DNA of 64,000 bases from assembly GCA_043228905.1 (NCBI GenBank), contig JBHGNT010000014.1, positions 558,001-622,000 of the forward strand, in the 5' to 3' direction. This DNA is from Azolla caroliniana. Taxonomy: Eukaryota; Polypodiophyta. The notes below the pieces were generated by a model. The model saw only the letters and a list, made by a program, of their open reading frames with translations, did not search any database and was not told the DNA's origin. The translations under genes were made by a program, and so were the position numbers. Below are positions 10,656-19,034 of the stretch, piece after piece. Numbering within the stretch: the stretch's first letter is position 1; the number at the start of each line of letters is the position of its first letter.

Positions 10656-11713
10656 ATGAACGTGCTGCACGTTCCGACAATCACGAAAAACCTAGTCTCG
10701 GTCGGACAGATCGTCGACCAAGGGATGGAGGTTCGGTTTACACACCTCGGGTGCTTCATTGAGGAAGAAGGCCGTGTGATCGCGCAAGGGCGCAGAGACG
10801 GGAGGATGTTCATCCTCGACTCCACTGACGGCGGCACCGCAATGTTCGCGAAGGGAATAAAAACTGAGTCGGACATCGACTTGTGGCATAAGCGGATAGG
10901 CCATGTCAACTACCAGCGGCTTCAAGATCTGCAATCGAAATAGGTAGTGTTCGGATTGCCCAAATTTAGTGGCTGAAAGGCACCAATTTGTGAAGCCTGC
11001 CAGCTCGGGAAGCAACACCGACTTCCTTTTCCCAACGAGCGAAATCGGAGCCAGAACAAGCTCGACCTTATACACTCCGATGTATGGGGGCCGGCACAAA
11101 ACGTTACTCTTGGCGGTAGCCGATATTTCGTCTCCTTCATCGCCGACCACACGCGGCACACGTGGATCTACCTCCTTGAGAGAAAGAGCGAAGTCTTCGA
11201 CTGTTTCCGTGACCTCAAAGGGTTCGTGGAAACGGAAACAGGACGAAAGATCATGTGCCTGCGGTCGGATGGCGGAAAAGAGTACTTTTCCGGTCAATTC
11301 AACGGTTATCTACAACAAATGGGAATTCGCCGCGAATTCAGTTGTAGATACACGACGGAGCAGAATGGCGTGGCCGAGAGGAAGAATCGGTCAGTTGTGG
11401 AAGCGGCACGGGCAATGCTGGAGGAGAAGAGCCTGCCCAAGTTCTACTGGGCCGAGGCGGTAAGGACCGCGGTATACATCCAGAACCGGATCGGAGACAA
11501 AGTGTCAGCGCACGAGCCATATTTCGGAACGAAGCTGAACTTACGACACTTTAGGGTGTTTGGTAGCATTGCGTATGTGCATGTACCGAAGGAGAAAAGA
11601 AGGAAGCTGGACGCAAAGGCCGAGAAATGCATCTTGGTCGGTTACTTGGACGAGCAGAAGGGTTATAAGTGTTATAACCCTCGCACAAACCAGCGCGTGT
11701 TAGCCGCGACGTT
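10656..11713 (+). pseudogene. Copia C pre-integrase and integrase
   Basis: Downstream of the frameshift the family frame resumes: LDSTDGGTAMFAKG, then HKRIGHVNYQRL. It is interrupted by TAG (10941) and TGA (near 10975), then CEACQLGKQ, HSDVWGP, LRSDGGKEYFSG and NGVAERKN give the zinc finger and the D-D-E core. The C-terminal YFGTKLNLRHFRVFGSIAYVH is present. A frameshift near 11690 breaks the link to RT. The 11226-11864 stretch is the longest open piece. Confidence 0.85.
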
Positions 11714-12282
11714 GTGGTTGAGGAGTCCGCGTCCTGGTACAAGCCGCCGACTCCGAACCCCGAGTCCAATCCGTGTTCTGACGATGAGGTCAGCGAGGCC
11801 GAGATGCCTCCGGATGAGCCTGAAATTGAGACCCGCGAAGAGAGTCCGATTTCACTCCGCTTAAGTGGACCGATTGGACGACTGAGTCGATACGATCAGT
11901 CCGATAAAGAGCCGGCGAGTAGTGGAGACTCGGCCGTGCATTCCCTGCGCAGGAAGCCGAGGAGACGGCTTACGCGCAAAAAGAAAGGGAAGAAGGAGGT
12001 GTCGGATTCCGGCACCGAACCTGTGATGGGACTTTAAAGGTGAGGTCCGCGTCGACCGAGAAGGCCTCGACATCGGCTAATGTGAGATTACGCCGATCGA
12101 CCCGCCAGAAGAATCCTGTTTTGCGGTTCGGATACAATGAGTACATGGCGCATCATTATGCGTACATGACCCGTGTAGCGGAAGTGCGTGAGCCGGAGAG
12201 CTACGCAGAAGCGGCTAAAGACGCGAATTGGCGTGCCGCGATGGAGGAAGAGATGCACGCATTGGCGGAGAACGAGACCTAG
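11714..12282 (+). pseudogene. Copia C integrase/RT linker and RT N-terminus
   Basis: An acidic, Ser/Pro-rich linker (PPDEPEIETREES, then an Arg/Lys-rich patch) up to about 12037. After a frame change comes the start of RT ([42 protein letters not shown]). It ends at TAG where the family has a Trp codon (TGG to TAG). Confidence 0.82.
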
Positions 12283-12306
12283 GACCTGGTTGACGCACTG
12301 AAGGGT

Positions 12307-13152
12307 GTGAAGCCGATCGGATGTAGGTGGGTGTACAAGGTCAAGTACAACACCGACGGCTCGGTCAACCGATACAAAGCCCGGTTAGTAGCGAAAGGCT
12401 ACGCGCAGAAACACGGCATCGACTATGATGAGACGTTTGCATTGGTCGCGAAGATGACGACCGTCCGTGTTTTGCTCGTGGTAGCTGCAGCAAAGGGGTG
12501 GCACGTACATCAGATGGATGTAAAGAATGCGTTCTTGCAAGGTGAGCTTGAGGAACAGGTGTACATGGTACAACCCCCCGGATTTCAGTCTAGAACGAAC
12601 TCCTCGGCAATATGCCGACTAAAGAAGTCCCTTTACGGACTGAAGCAAGCCCCACGTGCCTGGAACGCGAAGATCACGCAACAACTGCGTCGGATGGGCT
12701 TCGTCACGTCAAAATCGGACTCTTCCCTGTTCATCCGGAAAGGTCGACTCGGACCGATTAGTATTTTACTATATGTTGATGACTTGGTCAGCACCGGCGC
12801 CGACCTAGGTGAAATCGACCGCGTGAAGCTCCAGCTTGCGGCATCGTTCGACATGAAGGATCTGGGGGACCTTCATTACTTCCTCGGGATCGAAGTGATC
12901 CGTACCCTCGAAGGCATATTGATCAGCCAACGTCATTACGTGCTGGGTATGCTCTTCAAACTCGGGATGGCCGACTGTAAGTCTGTCTCGACTCCTCTGG
13001 TTAGAACCATCAAGCTTCGTCCCGATACGGGAAAGGTATGCGACCCGACGAGGTTCCGAACAAATTGTCGGAAGCCTCATATACTTGACCATCACCCGAC
13101 CCGACCTCAGTTATCCGGTTGGGGTGATCAATCAGTTCATGGCGCGACCTAA
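12307..13152 (+). pseudogene. Copia C reverse transcriptase core
   Basis: Contains [59 protein letters not shown] and the catalytic LLYVDDLV, followed by FDMKDLGDLHYFLG. It runs from just inside the RT N-terminus. The last 35 residues are out of frame because of a 1-nt change near 13055; the continuation is in the frame starting at 13085. Confidence 0.9.
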
Positions 13153-13530
13153 CGAGGAGCACCTTCAGTGTGCGCAACGCATACTTCGGTATGTCAACGG
13201 CACTAAGGACCGGGGACTGCTATATCGGACCGGTGCAACCACGCAGTTAGTCGGCTACACTGATGCTGATTGGGCTGGAATTGCCGCTGATCGCCGATCC
13301 ATGTCCGGATACGCCTTCTCCCTCGGGAGTGCCGCGATCGCGTGGAGCAGTAAGAAGCAGCCGACAGTTGCATTGTCGAGCACCGAAGCTGAATACCGAG
13401 GAGCGGCTGTCGCGACATGAGAAGCCATATGGTTGAAGCGGCTACTTAAGGACCTGCAGGTGGAGGTGTCAGATCCGACGACGATCTACTGTGACAACCT
13501 CAGCAGCATCCAGCTCGCGAAGAAGAAAGG
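13085..13530 (+). pseudogene. Copia C RNase H domain
   Basis: ITRPDLSYPVGVINQF, then YTDADWAGIAADRRS, SSTEAEYRG, a TGA at 13418, then DNLSSIQLAK. At about 13525 a deletion removes the RNase H C-terminus and joins directly to the charged C-terminal extension. Confidence 0.87.
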
Positions 13531-14031
13531 AGCGGAGACCGTGACACCGAGTCCGAGTCGGTAGACTGGGTTGTCGAGTTCGAGTTCGGATCGGCTGAAG
13601 AAGTCGAGGGCGGACCCACGGAAAAGTCCGAAAGCGGATAGAAGGGGAGCAGCCGAAGGAGAGAGCCGATGCCAACCACGCATGGGGGAGATGACGCAAT
13701 CGAGGACGAGAAGACCGAAGATGAGTTGGAGACAGCCAACTCGGACGAGAGCGAAAACCGATCAGAAGTAGCCGAGTCGGTTCGCATGTTTGATTCAGAC
13801 ACGCTGAATCAACAGAGGCCCAAGCGGAAGAAAAGGCAGCAGGAGAGGCGTCAACACCGCAACAGCAGAAGAGCTAAGGGCCGCATGAGCAGACAAGCCG
13901 ACCGGAAGGGTCGAAACGCGCAGAGTCGAACAGGTCGAGGAGCGCGAGCGAAGCGTGAAGCCACGAGGAACCGAAGCTGTGTGCCCGAGGATCCCGAAGA
14001 GCCTCAAGTTGATCTTGAGGGGGAGTGTTGA
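13531..14031 (+). pseudogene. Copia C C-terminal extension
   Basis: The same charged extension as in B and E. It contains [20 protein letters not shown], a Lys/Arg/Gln-rich tail with AKGRMSRQADRKGR, and ends VDLEGEC with the TGA inside the LTR start. It is open from 13669, although the upstream frame is broken. Its terminal GATCTTGAGGGGGAGTG is also the polypurine tract. Confidence 0.75.
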
Positions 14032-14173
14032 GAGACAAGCTCAACATCAGGCCGGTTCGGCTAAAGTAATGAAGATCCCCCAGGTCCTTCATGTCGAACG
14101 ATGCCGTAAGCTGGAGCTTCACGCGGTCGATTTCTCCTAGGTCAGTGCCGGTGATGACCAAGTCATCAACATA
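14027..14173 (+). repeat. LTR stub plus copied left flank inside copia C 3' end
   Basis: The first 40 bp are an LTR beginning. From 14064 to 14173 follows a 110-bp copy of 8912-9021 (minus-strand E RT up to ACATA), with 2 mismatches, leading straight into the real 3' LTR. Confidence 0.9.
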
Positions 14174-14570
14174 TGTTGAAAGACAAGCTCAACATTGGCC
14201 GGTTCGGCTGAAGAAGCCGAGGACCGGATCGGTTGGGACCGATCGGTTAGGCCGAGTGCGTAAACCGGGAGGTCGTTAGGAAAGATATTCCATGAGGAAT
14301 ATATTTGGGAGTTAGTGTAGGAGCTCTTGATGAGCATTGAAGTACTGTCAGTACTTCGGTCAGTCCTTCTAGGGCTTGTATAAAAGTGTTCACTGAGCAC
14401 GTCTAATGTACAGACTGAGTATTATTTTTGAATATAGTTTTTTCTGTCTTCTCTCTCACTCTCTCTCTGTCTCTCCCGCGTATACCGTGTAAGCTCAAGC
14501 TCTCCATTAAACCTGAGTTTCCTTCCTTCTGTTCGGTCTTCATACTGGCTTCCGCACGTTACTTTCTACA
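14174..14570 (+). repeat. 3' LTR of copia C
   Basis: 397 bp, TGTTGAAAGAC to TTTCTACA, followed by the duplication ACATA and the rest of the E RT. Confidence 0.93.
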
Positions 14571-14794
14571 ACATATAGTAAAATACTGACCAGACCAAGT
14601 CGACCTTTTCGGATGAATAGGGAAGAGTCCGATTTTGACGTTGCAAAGCCCATCCGACGCAGTTGCCGCGTGATCTTCGCGTTCCAGGCACGCGAGGCTT
14701 GCTTGACTCTGTAAAGGGACTTCTTCGTTCCAGAGTGAAATCCAGGGGGTTGTACCATGTACACCTATTCCTCAAGCTCACCTTACAAGAATGC
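14571..14794 (-). pseudogene. Copia E reverse transcriptase fragment before YVDD
   Basis: Minus strand reads GELEEQVYMVQPPGF, KSLYRVKQASRAWN, SKSDSSLFIRKGRLG and LLYV, then is cut by copia C. A short stretch (SSAVCRL in relatives) is deleted. The other end is cut by element F within the NAFL codons. Confidence 0.9.
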
Positions 14795-15338
14795 TGTCGT
14801 GAAGATTTTCGTCCATAGGCGGAAACCGGGGTGGAAGGGGCAAGTTGGTGGTGTGCAACATGTGCACATGTATACTAGGATATGGTGTATAGAAAGAGAG
14901 GGGAAATTTTCGTCCCACATTGTAAGGTCCCTCCCTCCTTGGGCTATAAAAGGAGGGGAGGGGTCACTTATGAGGGGGTTGCCTATTTTGTGCGAGTAAG
15001 GTATACCACTTAGTCTAGGGTTCTCCCTCTTCCCATTTCGTTTTAGGGTTAGGGTTTCGGTTAGGGTTTTCTTCTTGGGTTTCCCTTTAGGGTTTTCGGA
15101 TAGTCATTTTTGGTGCGGCCATGGCGGCCACCACTGTTGTAACCGTTCGTTGTTTTAACATAACTTGTTGAACATCTTGCCTCCACAGATCTCTCCTTCG
15201 ATGTCGTAGTCTTATTCTTTCCTCTTCTCCTCTTGAGCTAAGCCTCCATATCATGTCCTATTCTTTCTCCTCCACTCCCTAGTCCAAGACCCCCGCGGTC
15301 CCGCCCCTTCTACACGCACGCGCGTAACAAACGCGACA
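14795..15338 (+). repeat. 5' LTR of element F
   Basis: 544 bp. Contains a TATA box in GGGCTATAAAAGGAGG, then GGTATACCAC and several TTTAGGG-type words (telobox) in the presumed R region, and ends CGCGCGTAACAAACGCGACA. Confidence 0.92.
14944..14953 (+). promoter_or_regulatory. TATA box in F 5' LTR
   Basis: CTATAAAAGG sits 150 bp into the LTR. It is conserved at 18125 in the 3' LTR and at the matching place in the G LTR, and sets plus-strand transcription of F. Confidence 0.75.
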
Positions 15339-15342
15339 TCTT

Positions 15343-15360
15343 TGGTGAACCCGACGTGAA
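15343..15360 (+). other. Primer-binding site candidate of F
   Basis: TGGTGAACCCGACGTGAA lies 4 nt after the LTR. Gypsy H has TGGTGAAACCGACTTGAA 4 nt after its LTR. I cannot name the tRNA with confidence. Confidence 0.7.
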
Positions 15361-15367
15361 CGACGGC

Positions 15368-16306
15368 ATGGGAGAGATGGTGGCAAGCGTAGTCGAGGCT
15401 TGCGGAATCGGAGATGGGGTAGCCGCGGACAACGACGACCGGACGGAAGCGGCTACTGACACAACGAGTGGCGGTGCCGGGTCCTTACCCACACCGGTCC
15501 TAGAGGCTCCGGCGGCCGGCCCGAGTGCCGGCGTGAGACCTAGAGTGACGGGCGGTGGTGGCGGCAAGGCGGGCTACCACGGCGACGAAGAGAACGAGGA
15601 AGAGATAGCCACGGACCACGGCGTCCGAACGAAGGTGGCTACGAACATGGCATCGGCGAGTAACGGTATCGGGACTTTTCCCACACCTATTCTAGAGACT
15701 TCGGCGGTCGGCCCCGAAAGCCCACGTGAGACCGGAGAGACGGAAGGTGGCGGCGGCAAAGCGGACGATCGAAACGACGACGAGGAAGGTCATAGCGGAC
15801 GGAGGCAAGACCTCTTGACACCAAGACCAGAGACTACGGCGGTTGCGCTCGAATGCCAACATAAGACCGGAGAGAAGGGCGGTGGCCGTAAGGAGGCGTG
15901 GCCCGGAGCGAACACGTACGAAGATGAGGATGCGAGGCCCGGAATGGGCATATACGAGAGGACCGACGGAGAGGTTGGGAGCGGCAAAGAGGAGAGAGTC
16001 GGGAACCGACCCGACCGGAAGATGAACCGGTCGATAATCCGACACAACCGGAAGACGACGCGGAAGAAGATTGGAGCGGGGTCCGGTCAACCAGGCCTGA
16101 ACCGAAGAAGAGCCGACAAGGCTGGATTTGTTCGGACAAACATGTACCGGCCGATTACGATTATGGAAGGGAGCCGACCAAACCAGGACCCGATCGGCCG
16201 AGACCGATCCGGGCGAACGGGCCACAACACTCGGTGGGAGCCGGTGAGCACAAGAAGGAGGCCAAGCATGCACAAGGAGTACGACTCGGTGGAAGGCCAA
16301 GAGTGA
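15368..16306 (+). CDS. Element F ORF, Gly/acidic repeat part
   Basis: No known domain. The start is ATG at 15368; the frame is open four codons earlier from a GTG. The protein is made of diverged modules of about 80 residues. Each has an acidic stretch, then TPVLEAPAAGP or TPILETSAVGP, then a Gly-rich run (VTGGGGGKAG, TEGGGGKADD), then Asp/Glu-rich sequence. Three copies are visible at about residues 40-85, 100-145 and 150-175. It continues as a basic, Arg-rich stretch and stops at TGA (16304). The frame reopens directly in register, and the related element G has an Arg codon (CGA) at this place, so the stop is probably a C-to-T change in a longer protein. A gag-like or packaging role is conceivable but not shown. 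Confidence 0.65.
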   Translation: MGEMVASVVEACGIGDGVAADNDDRTEAATDTTSGGAGSLPTPVLEAPAAGPSAGVRPRVTGGGGGKAGYHGDEENEEEIATDHGVRTKVATNMASASNGIGTFPTPILETSAVGPESPRETGETEGGGGKADDRNDDEEGHSGRRQDLLTPRPETTAVALECQHKTGEKGGGRKEAWPGANTYEDEDARPGMGIYERTDGEVGSGKEERVGNRPDRKMNRSIIRHNRKTTRKKIGAGSGQPGLNRRRADKAGFVRTNMYRPITIMEGSRPNQDPIGRDRSGRTGHNTRWEPVSTRRRPSMHKEYDSVEGQE

Positions 16307-17158
16307 GAGGGACCCTCCACATCTATCCTTGAGACTTCGGCGGTTGCGGATCAACATAAGACTGGAGACACGACGGGTGGCGGCGAGGAGTCAGAGACCG
16401 GAACTGATGAGGCCACTAGAACGGGTACCCGGTGCGTGAAGACGGACGAGCACGGCCAAGACGGCAAGCCGGAGTCGAAAGGGGCTACGGCAAGAAAGGA
16501 CGAAGAGACCGACGCGGAGGTCGGGTCTACGACGGATGAGGCGCGTAAAACGGAGCATGCACTACGGCCAGCGAAGGGCCAAGAAGTAAGCATGCACCCG
16601 GAAGAGCGGCAACGAGTGACCGGCAACGGTGGACCGGTCGAGCCTTTGAGAGACAAGCACGCGGCGAGAGACGAAGCCGTAAGGTGCCGAGATCGGCGGA
16701 TGGGTGGCGAGAGCGAAGGATGGTGCGCGGAGAACAACGGGGTACACACCGGGAAGAGAAAACGCAGCGGCTTCCCGGAGGACATACAAGGCCAAGCGGG
16801 CCAAGAGGGCGCAAGCCGAGGCGAGGCGGTAACAAGAGCCTCGAGGGACACCGACACGGAGGTCGGGAGGACGGTACGCTCTACGGTGAGAGAGCACGAC
16901 GGGCAAAGGAGAGGCAAGGAACGCGGAATGGGGTCGCCTAAGGGCCAAAGAATGAGCGCATATTCGGGGGACAACATCGGCGCACGAGAAGAGCCTATGG
17001 AAGGCAAGCGCGGAGCAGGAAGAGTCGACACGCCGAGGTGTTCGGCTTGCGGAGACGATAAAACCAAAGGAGGAACATATGCGGCACGAAAAGGGCGGAA
17101 TCCGGAGTACGATTGGAGAGTTCAGGAGCGCACCCGGAGGACATACGAGCCTTTGTGA
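16307..17158 (+). CDS. Element F ORF, second part (modules plus basic region)
   Basis: Same frame as the preceding part, after the TGA. Opens with another module (PSTSILETSAVAD...TGGGEE), then TDAEVGSTTDEARKTEHALR, PEERQRVTGNGGPVEPLRDK, and a basic segment with GVHTGKRKRSGFPE (possible nuclear-localisation type cluster) and RASRDTDTEVGRTV. A CSACGDDKTKGG motif is a lone CX2C. G keeps the same words in the same frame, which favours real coding. It stops at TGA (17156), again immediately followed by in-register sequence. Confidence 0.6.
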   Translation, partial: EGPSTSILETSAVADQHKTGDTTGGGEESETGTDEATRTGTRCVKTDEHGQDGKPESKGATARKDEETDAEVGSTTDEARKTEHALRPAKGQEVSMHPEERQRVTGNGGPVEPLRDKHAARDEAVRCRDRRMGGESEGWCAENNGVHTGKRKRSGFPEDIQGQAGQEGASRGEAVTRASRDTDTEVGRTVRSTVREHDGQRRGKERGMGSPKGQRMSAYSGDNIGAREEPMEGKRGAGRVDTPRCSACGDDKTKGGTYAARKGRNPEYDWRVQERTRRTYEPL

Positions 17159-17161
17159 GGG

Positions 17162-17743
17162 ATGTGCGCGGCGAGAGATGGAGCGGTGAGGTGCCGGTAT
17201 CGGCGGATGATCGACGAGCGTGAAAAGCTATGTCTTGAGAACCGGAGGAGGTGCATGAAGAGCAACGGGCTACGCGCCGGGAAGAGGAAGCACGGCTTCC
17301 CGGAAGGCATGCGAGGCCAAGCGGGCCAAGAGGACGAGAGTCGGGATGAAGCGGTAACGGGAGTCGCGAAGGACATTGACATGGTGGTCGGGATGACGGT
17401 ACGCTCTACGGCAAGAGAGCACGACGAGCAAGGGAGAAGCAAGGAGCGCGTAATGGGGTCACATAAGGACCGAAGAACGAGCACGCATTCGATGGACGAC
17501 AACGACGCACGGAAAGTGCCTACGGAAGCCAAGTGCAGAACGAAGGGAGTCGGTACGAGGTGTTCGGGGCGAGGAGAAGGTCAAGCCGGAGGTGGAACAC
17601 ACGCGATACGCGAGGAGCGGCACCCGACGAGCAATCGAAGTAATCGGGGGTCTAACAGGAGGACATGCGCGGTGAGCGAAGGAAAGGAGACCGGATCGGC
17701 AACGGTGTTTGGGATGGCCAGTCGAAGAAGAAGGTGCATGTGA
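17162..17743 (+). CDS. Element F ORF, duplicated basic module
   Basis: Still the same frame. This is a diverged second copy of the preceding basic module: CAARDGAVRCRYRRM against HAARDEAVRCRDRRM, AGKRKHGFPEGMRGQAGQE against TGKRKRSGFPEDIQGQAGQE, and STAREHDEQGRSKERVMGS against STVREHDGQRRGKERGMGS. About 170 residues were tandemly duplicated. Function unknown. Confidence 0.55.
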   Translation: MCAARDGAVRCRYRRMIDEREKLCLENRRRCMKSNGLRAGKRKHGFPEGMRGQAGQEDESRDEAVTGVAKDIDMVVGMTVRSTAREHDEQGRSKERVMGSHKDRRTSTHSMDDNDARKVPTEAKCRTKGVGTRCSGRGEGQAGGGTHAIREERHPTSNRSNRGSNRRTCAVSEGKETGSATVFGMASRRRRCM

Positions 17744-17937
17744 CGGACATGGCGGATCGGATGGAGCCGACGGTTCGGGGAAACACGGTGGACGTGGTGG
17801 ATCGGCTGGAGTCGGCGGGTCGGGGCCGGCAAGACGGATCGGCGCCAGCAAGGGACCGGCAAGAAGGTTGGGTGCCGGTAAGGCGAAAGACCCGGTTGAT
17901 CACCGTGGACGAAATCTCTCACCCTTTTTCCTTTCTT

Positions 17938-17975
17938 GGCACATACCGGCGGATGTGCGGTTTGGTGGGGGTGGA
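17938..17975 (+). other. Pre-PPT block and polypurine tract of F
   Basis: GGCACATACCGGCGGATGTG followed by GGTGGGGGTGGA up to the LTR. The same block precedes the 3' LTRs of gypsy H and I in different reading frames, so the conservation is at DNA/RNA level. Confidence 0.75.
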
Positions 17976-18519
17976 TGTCGTGAAGATTTTCATCCATAGG
18001 CGGAAACCGGGATGGAAGGGGCAAGTCGGTGGTGTGCCACATGTGCACATCTATACTAGGATATGGTGTATAGAAAGAGAGGGGAAATTTTCGTCCCACA
18101 TTGTAAGGTCCCTCCCTCCTTGGGCTATAAAAGGAGGGGAGGGGTCACTTATGAGGGGGTTGCCTATTTTGTGCGAGTAAGGTATACCACTTAGTCTAGG
18201 GTTCTCCCCCTTCCCATTTCGTTTTAGGGTTAGGGTTTCGGTTAGGGTTTTCTTCTTGGGTTTCCCTTTAGGGTTTTCGGATAGTCATTTTTGGTGCGGC
18301 CATGGCAGCCACCACTGTTGTAACCGTTCGTTGTTTTAACATAACTTGTTGAACATCTTGCCTCCGCGCATCTCTCCTTCGATGTGGTGGTCTTATTCTT
18401 TCCTCTTCTCCTCTTGAGCTAAGCCTCCATATCATGTCCTATTCTTTCTCCTCCACTCCCTAGTCCAAGACCCTCGCGGTCCCGCCCCTTCTACACGCAC
18501 GCGCGTAACAAACGCGACA
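17976..18519 (+). repeat. 3' LTR of element F
   Basis: 544 bp, differing from the 5' LTR at a handful of bases. Followed by ACGC and the E RT frame. Confidence 0.92.
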
Positions 18520-18709
18520 ACGCATTCTTTACATCCATCTGATGTAAGTTCCACCCCTTTCCCGCAGCTACTGCGAGCAAAACACGAATGGTCATCATCT
18601 TCGCGACTGGCGCAAATGTCTCATCGTAATCAATGTCGTGTTTTTGCGCGTAGCCTTTCGCTACTAACCGGGTCTTCTATCGGTTGACCAAGCCGTCAGT
18701 GTTGTTTGT
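18520..18709 (-). pseudogene. Copia E reverse transcriptase N-terminal fragment
   Basis: Minus strand carries [42 protein letters not shown] and HQMDVKNA, then is cut by F. The right side is cut by G. Confidence 0.88.
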
Positions 18710-19034
18710 TGTCGCGTTGTTACGCGCGTGCGTGGAGAAAGGCGGGACCACGGGGGTCTTGGACTAGGGAATAGAGGAGAAGGAATCGGACATGGAATGG
18801 AAGCTTTGCTCAAGAAGGAGAAGAATGAACAAGAGATTAACTCGAACAAGAAGAAGATGGAGTCAAGATACTCAACAAGAAGTTTGATTAAGAAAACATA
18901 AACGCTTTATAATGGTGGCCGCCATGGCCGCACCAAACGACTATAAGAAAACCCTAAAGGGAAACCCAAGAAGAAAACCCTAACCGAACCCTAACGCTCG
19001 ACCTACGTGGTATACCTCGCACACTCAAAATAGG
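18710..19034 (-). repeat. Truncated 3' LTR of element G
   Basis: Matches the R-U5 part of 21475-21803 up to AAAATAGG, then ends abruptly. Includes AAACCCTAA-type words. Confidence 0.87.

Larger units (their letters stand above)
9022..14570 (+). mobile_element. Copia C, Ty1/copia element with a rearranged 3' end
   Basis: 5' LTR, initiator-Met primer site, decayed gag-pol, polypurine tract and 3' LTR. The duplication ACATA lies at 9017-9021 and 14571-14575. The host frame (E reverse transcriptase at its YVDD) resumes exactly on the far side, proving a single insertion. Unusually, 14027-14173 holds the first 40 bp of an LTR followed by a 110-bp copy of the left flank before the real 3' LTR. All open frames are broken by stops or frameshifts. 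Confidence 0.92.
14795..18519 (+). mobile_element. Element F, non-autonomous LTR retrotransposon with a novel ORF
   Basis: Two 544-bp LTRs in direct orientation (14795-15338 and 17976-18519) with inverted ends TGTCG...CGACA. They are flanked by ATGC and ACGC, a 4-bp target duplication with one mismatch; the uninterrupted sequence in relatives is ACGC. After the 5' LTR comes a primer-site candidate TGGTGAACCCGACGTGAA, and before the 3' LTR a G-rich polypurine tract GGTGGGGGTGGA. The 2.6-kb interior has no protease, RT, RNase H or integrase motif. It holds one long frame of repeated modules. It resembles a LARD-type element and shares its cis-signals with gypsy H/I. Confidence 0.9.

Noticed and set aside
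9017-14173. Two separate copia insertions at the same ACATA target
   Set aside because: The host RT frame resumes only once, after 14570, and the second ACATA junction is a 110-bp copy of the first. One insertion plus a local rearrangement explains it better.
17581-18099. Long minus-strand frames across F (and plus-strand frames across G)
   Set aside because: Mirror frames of a GC-rich ORF; module conservation supports only the strand matching the TATA, primer site and polypurine tract.
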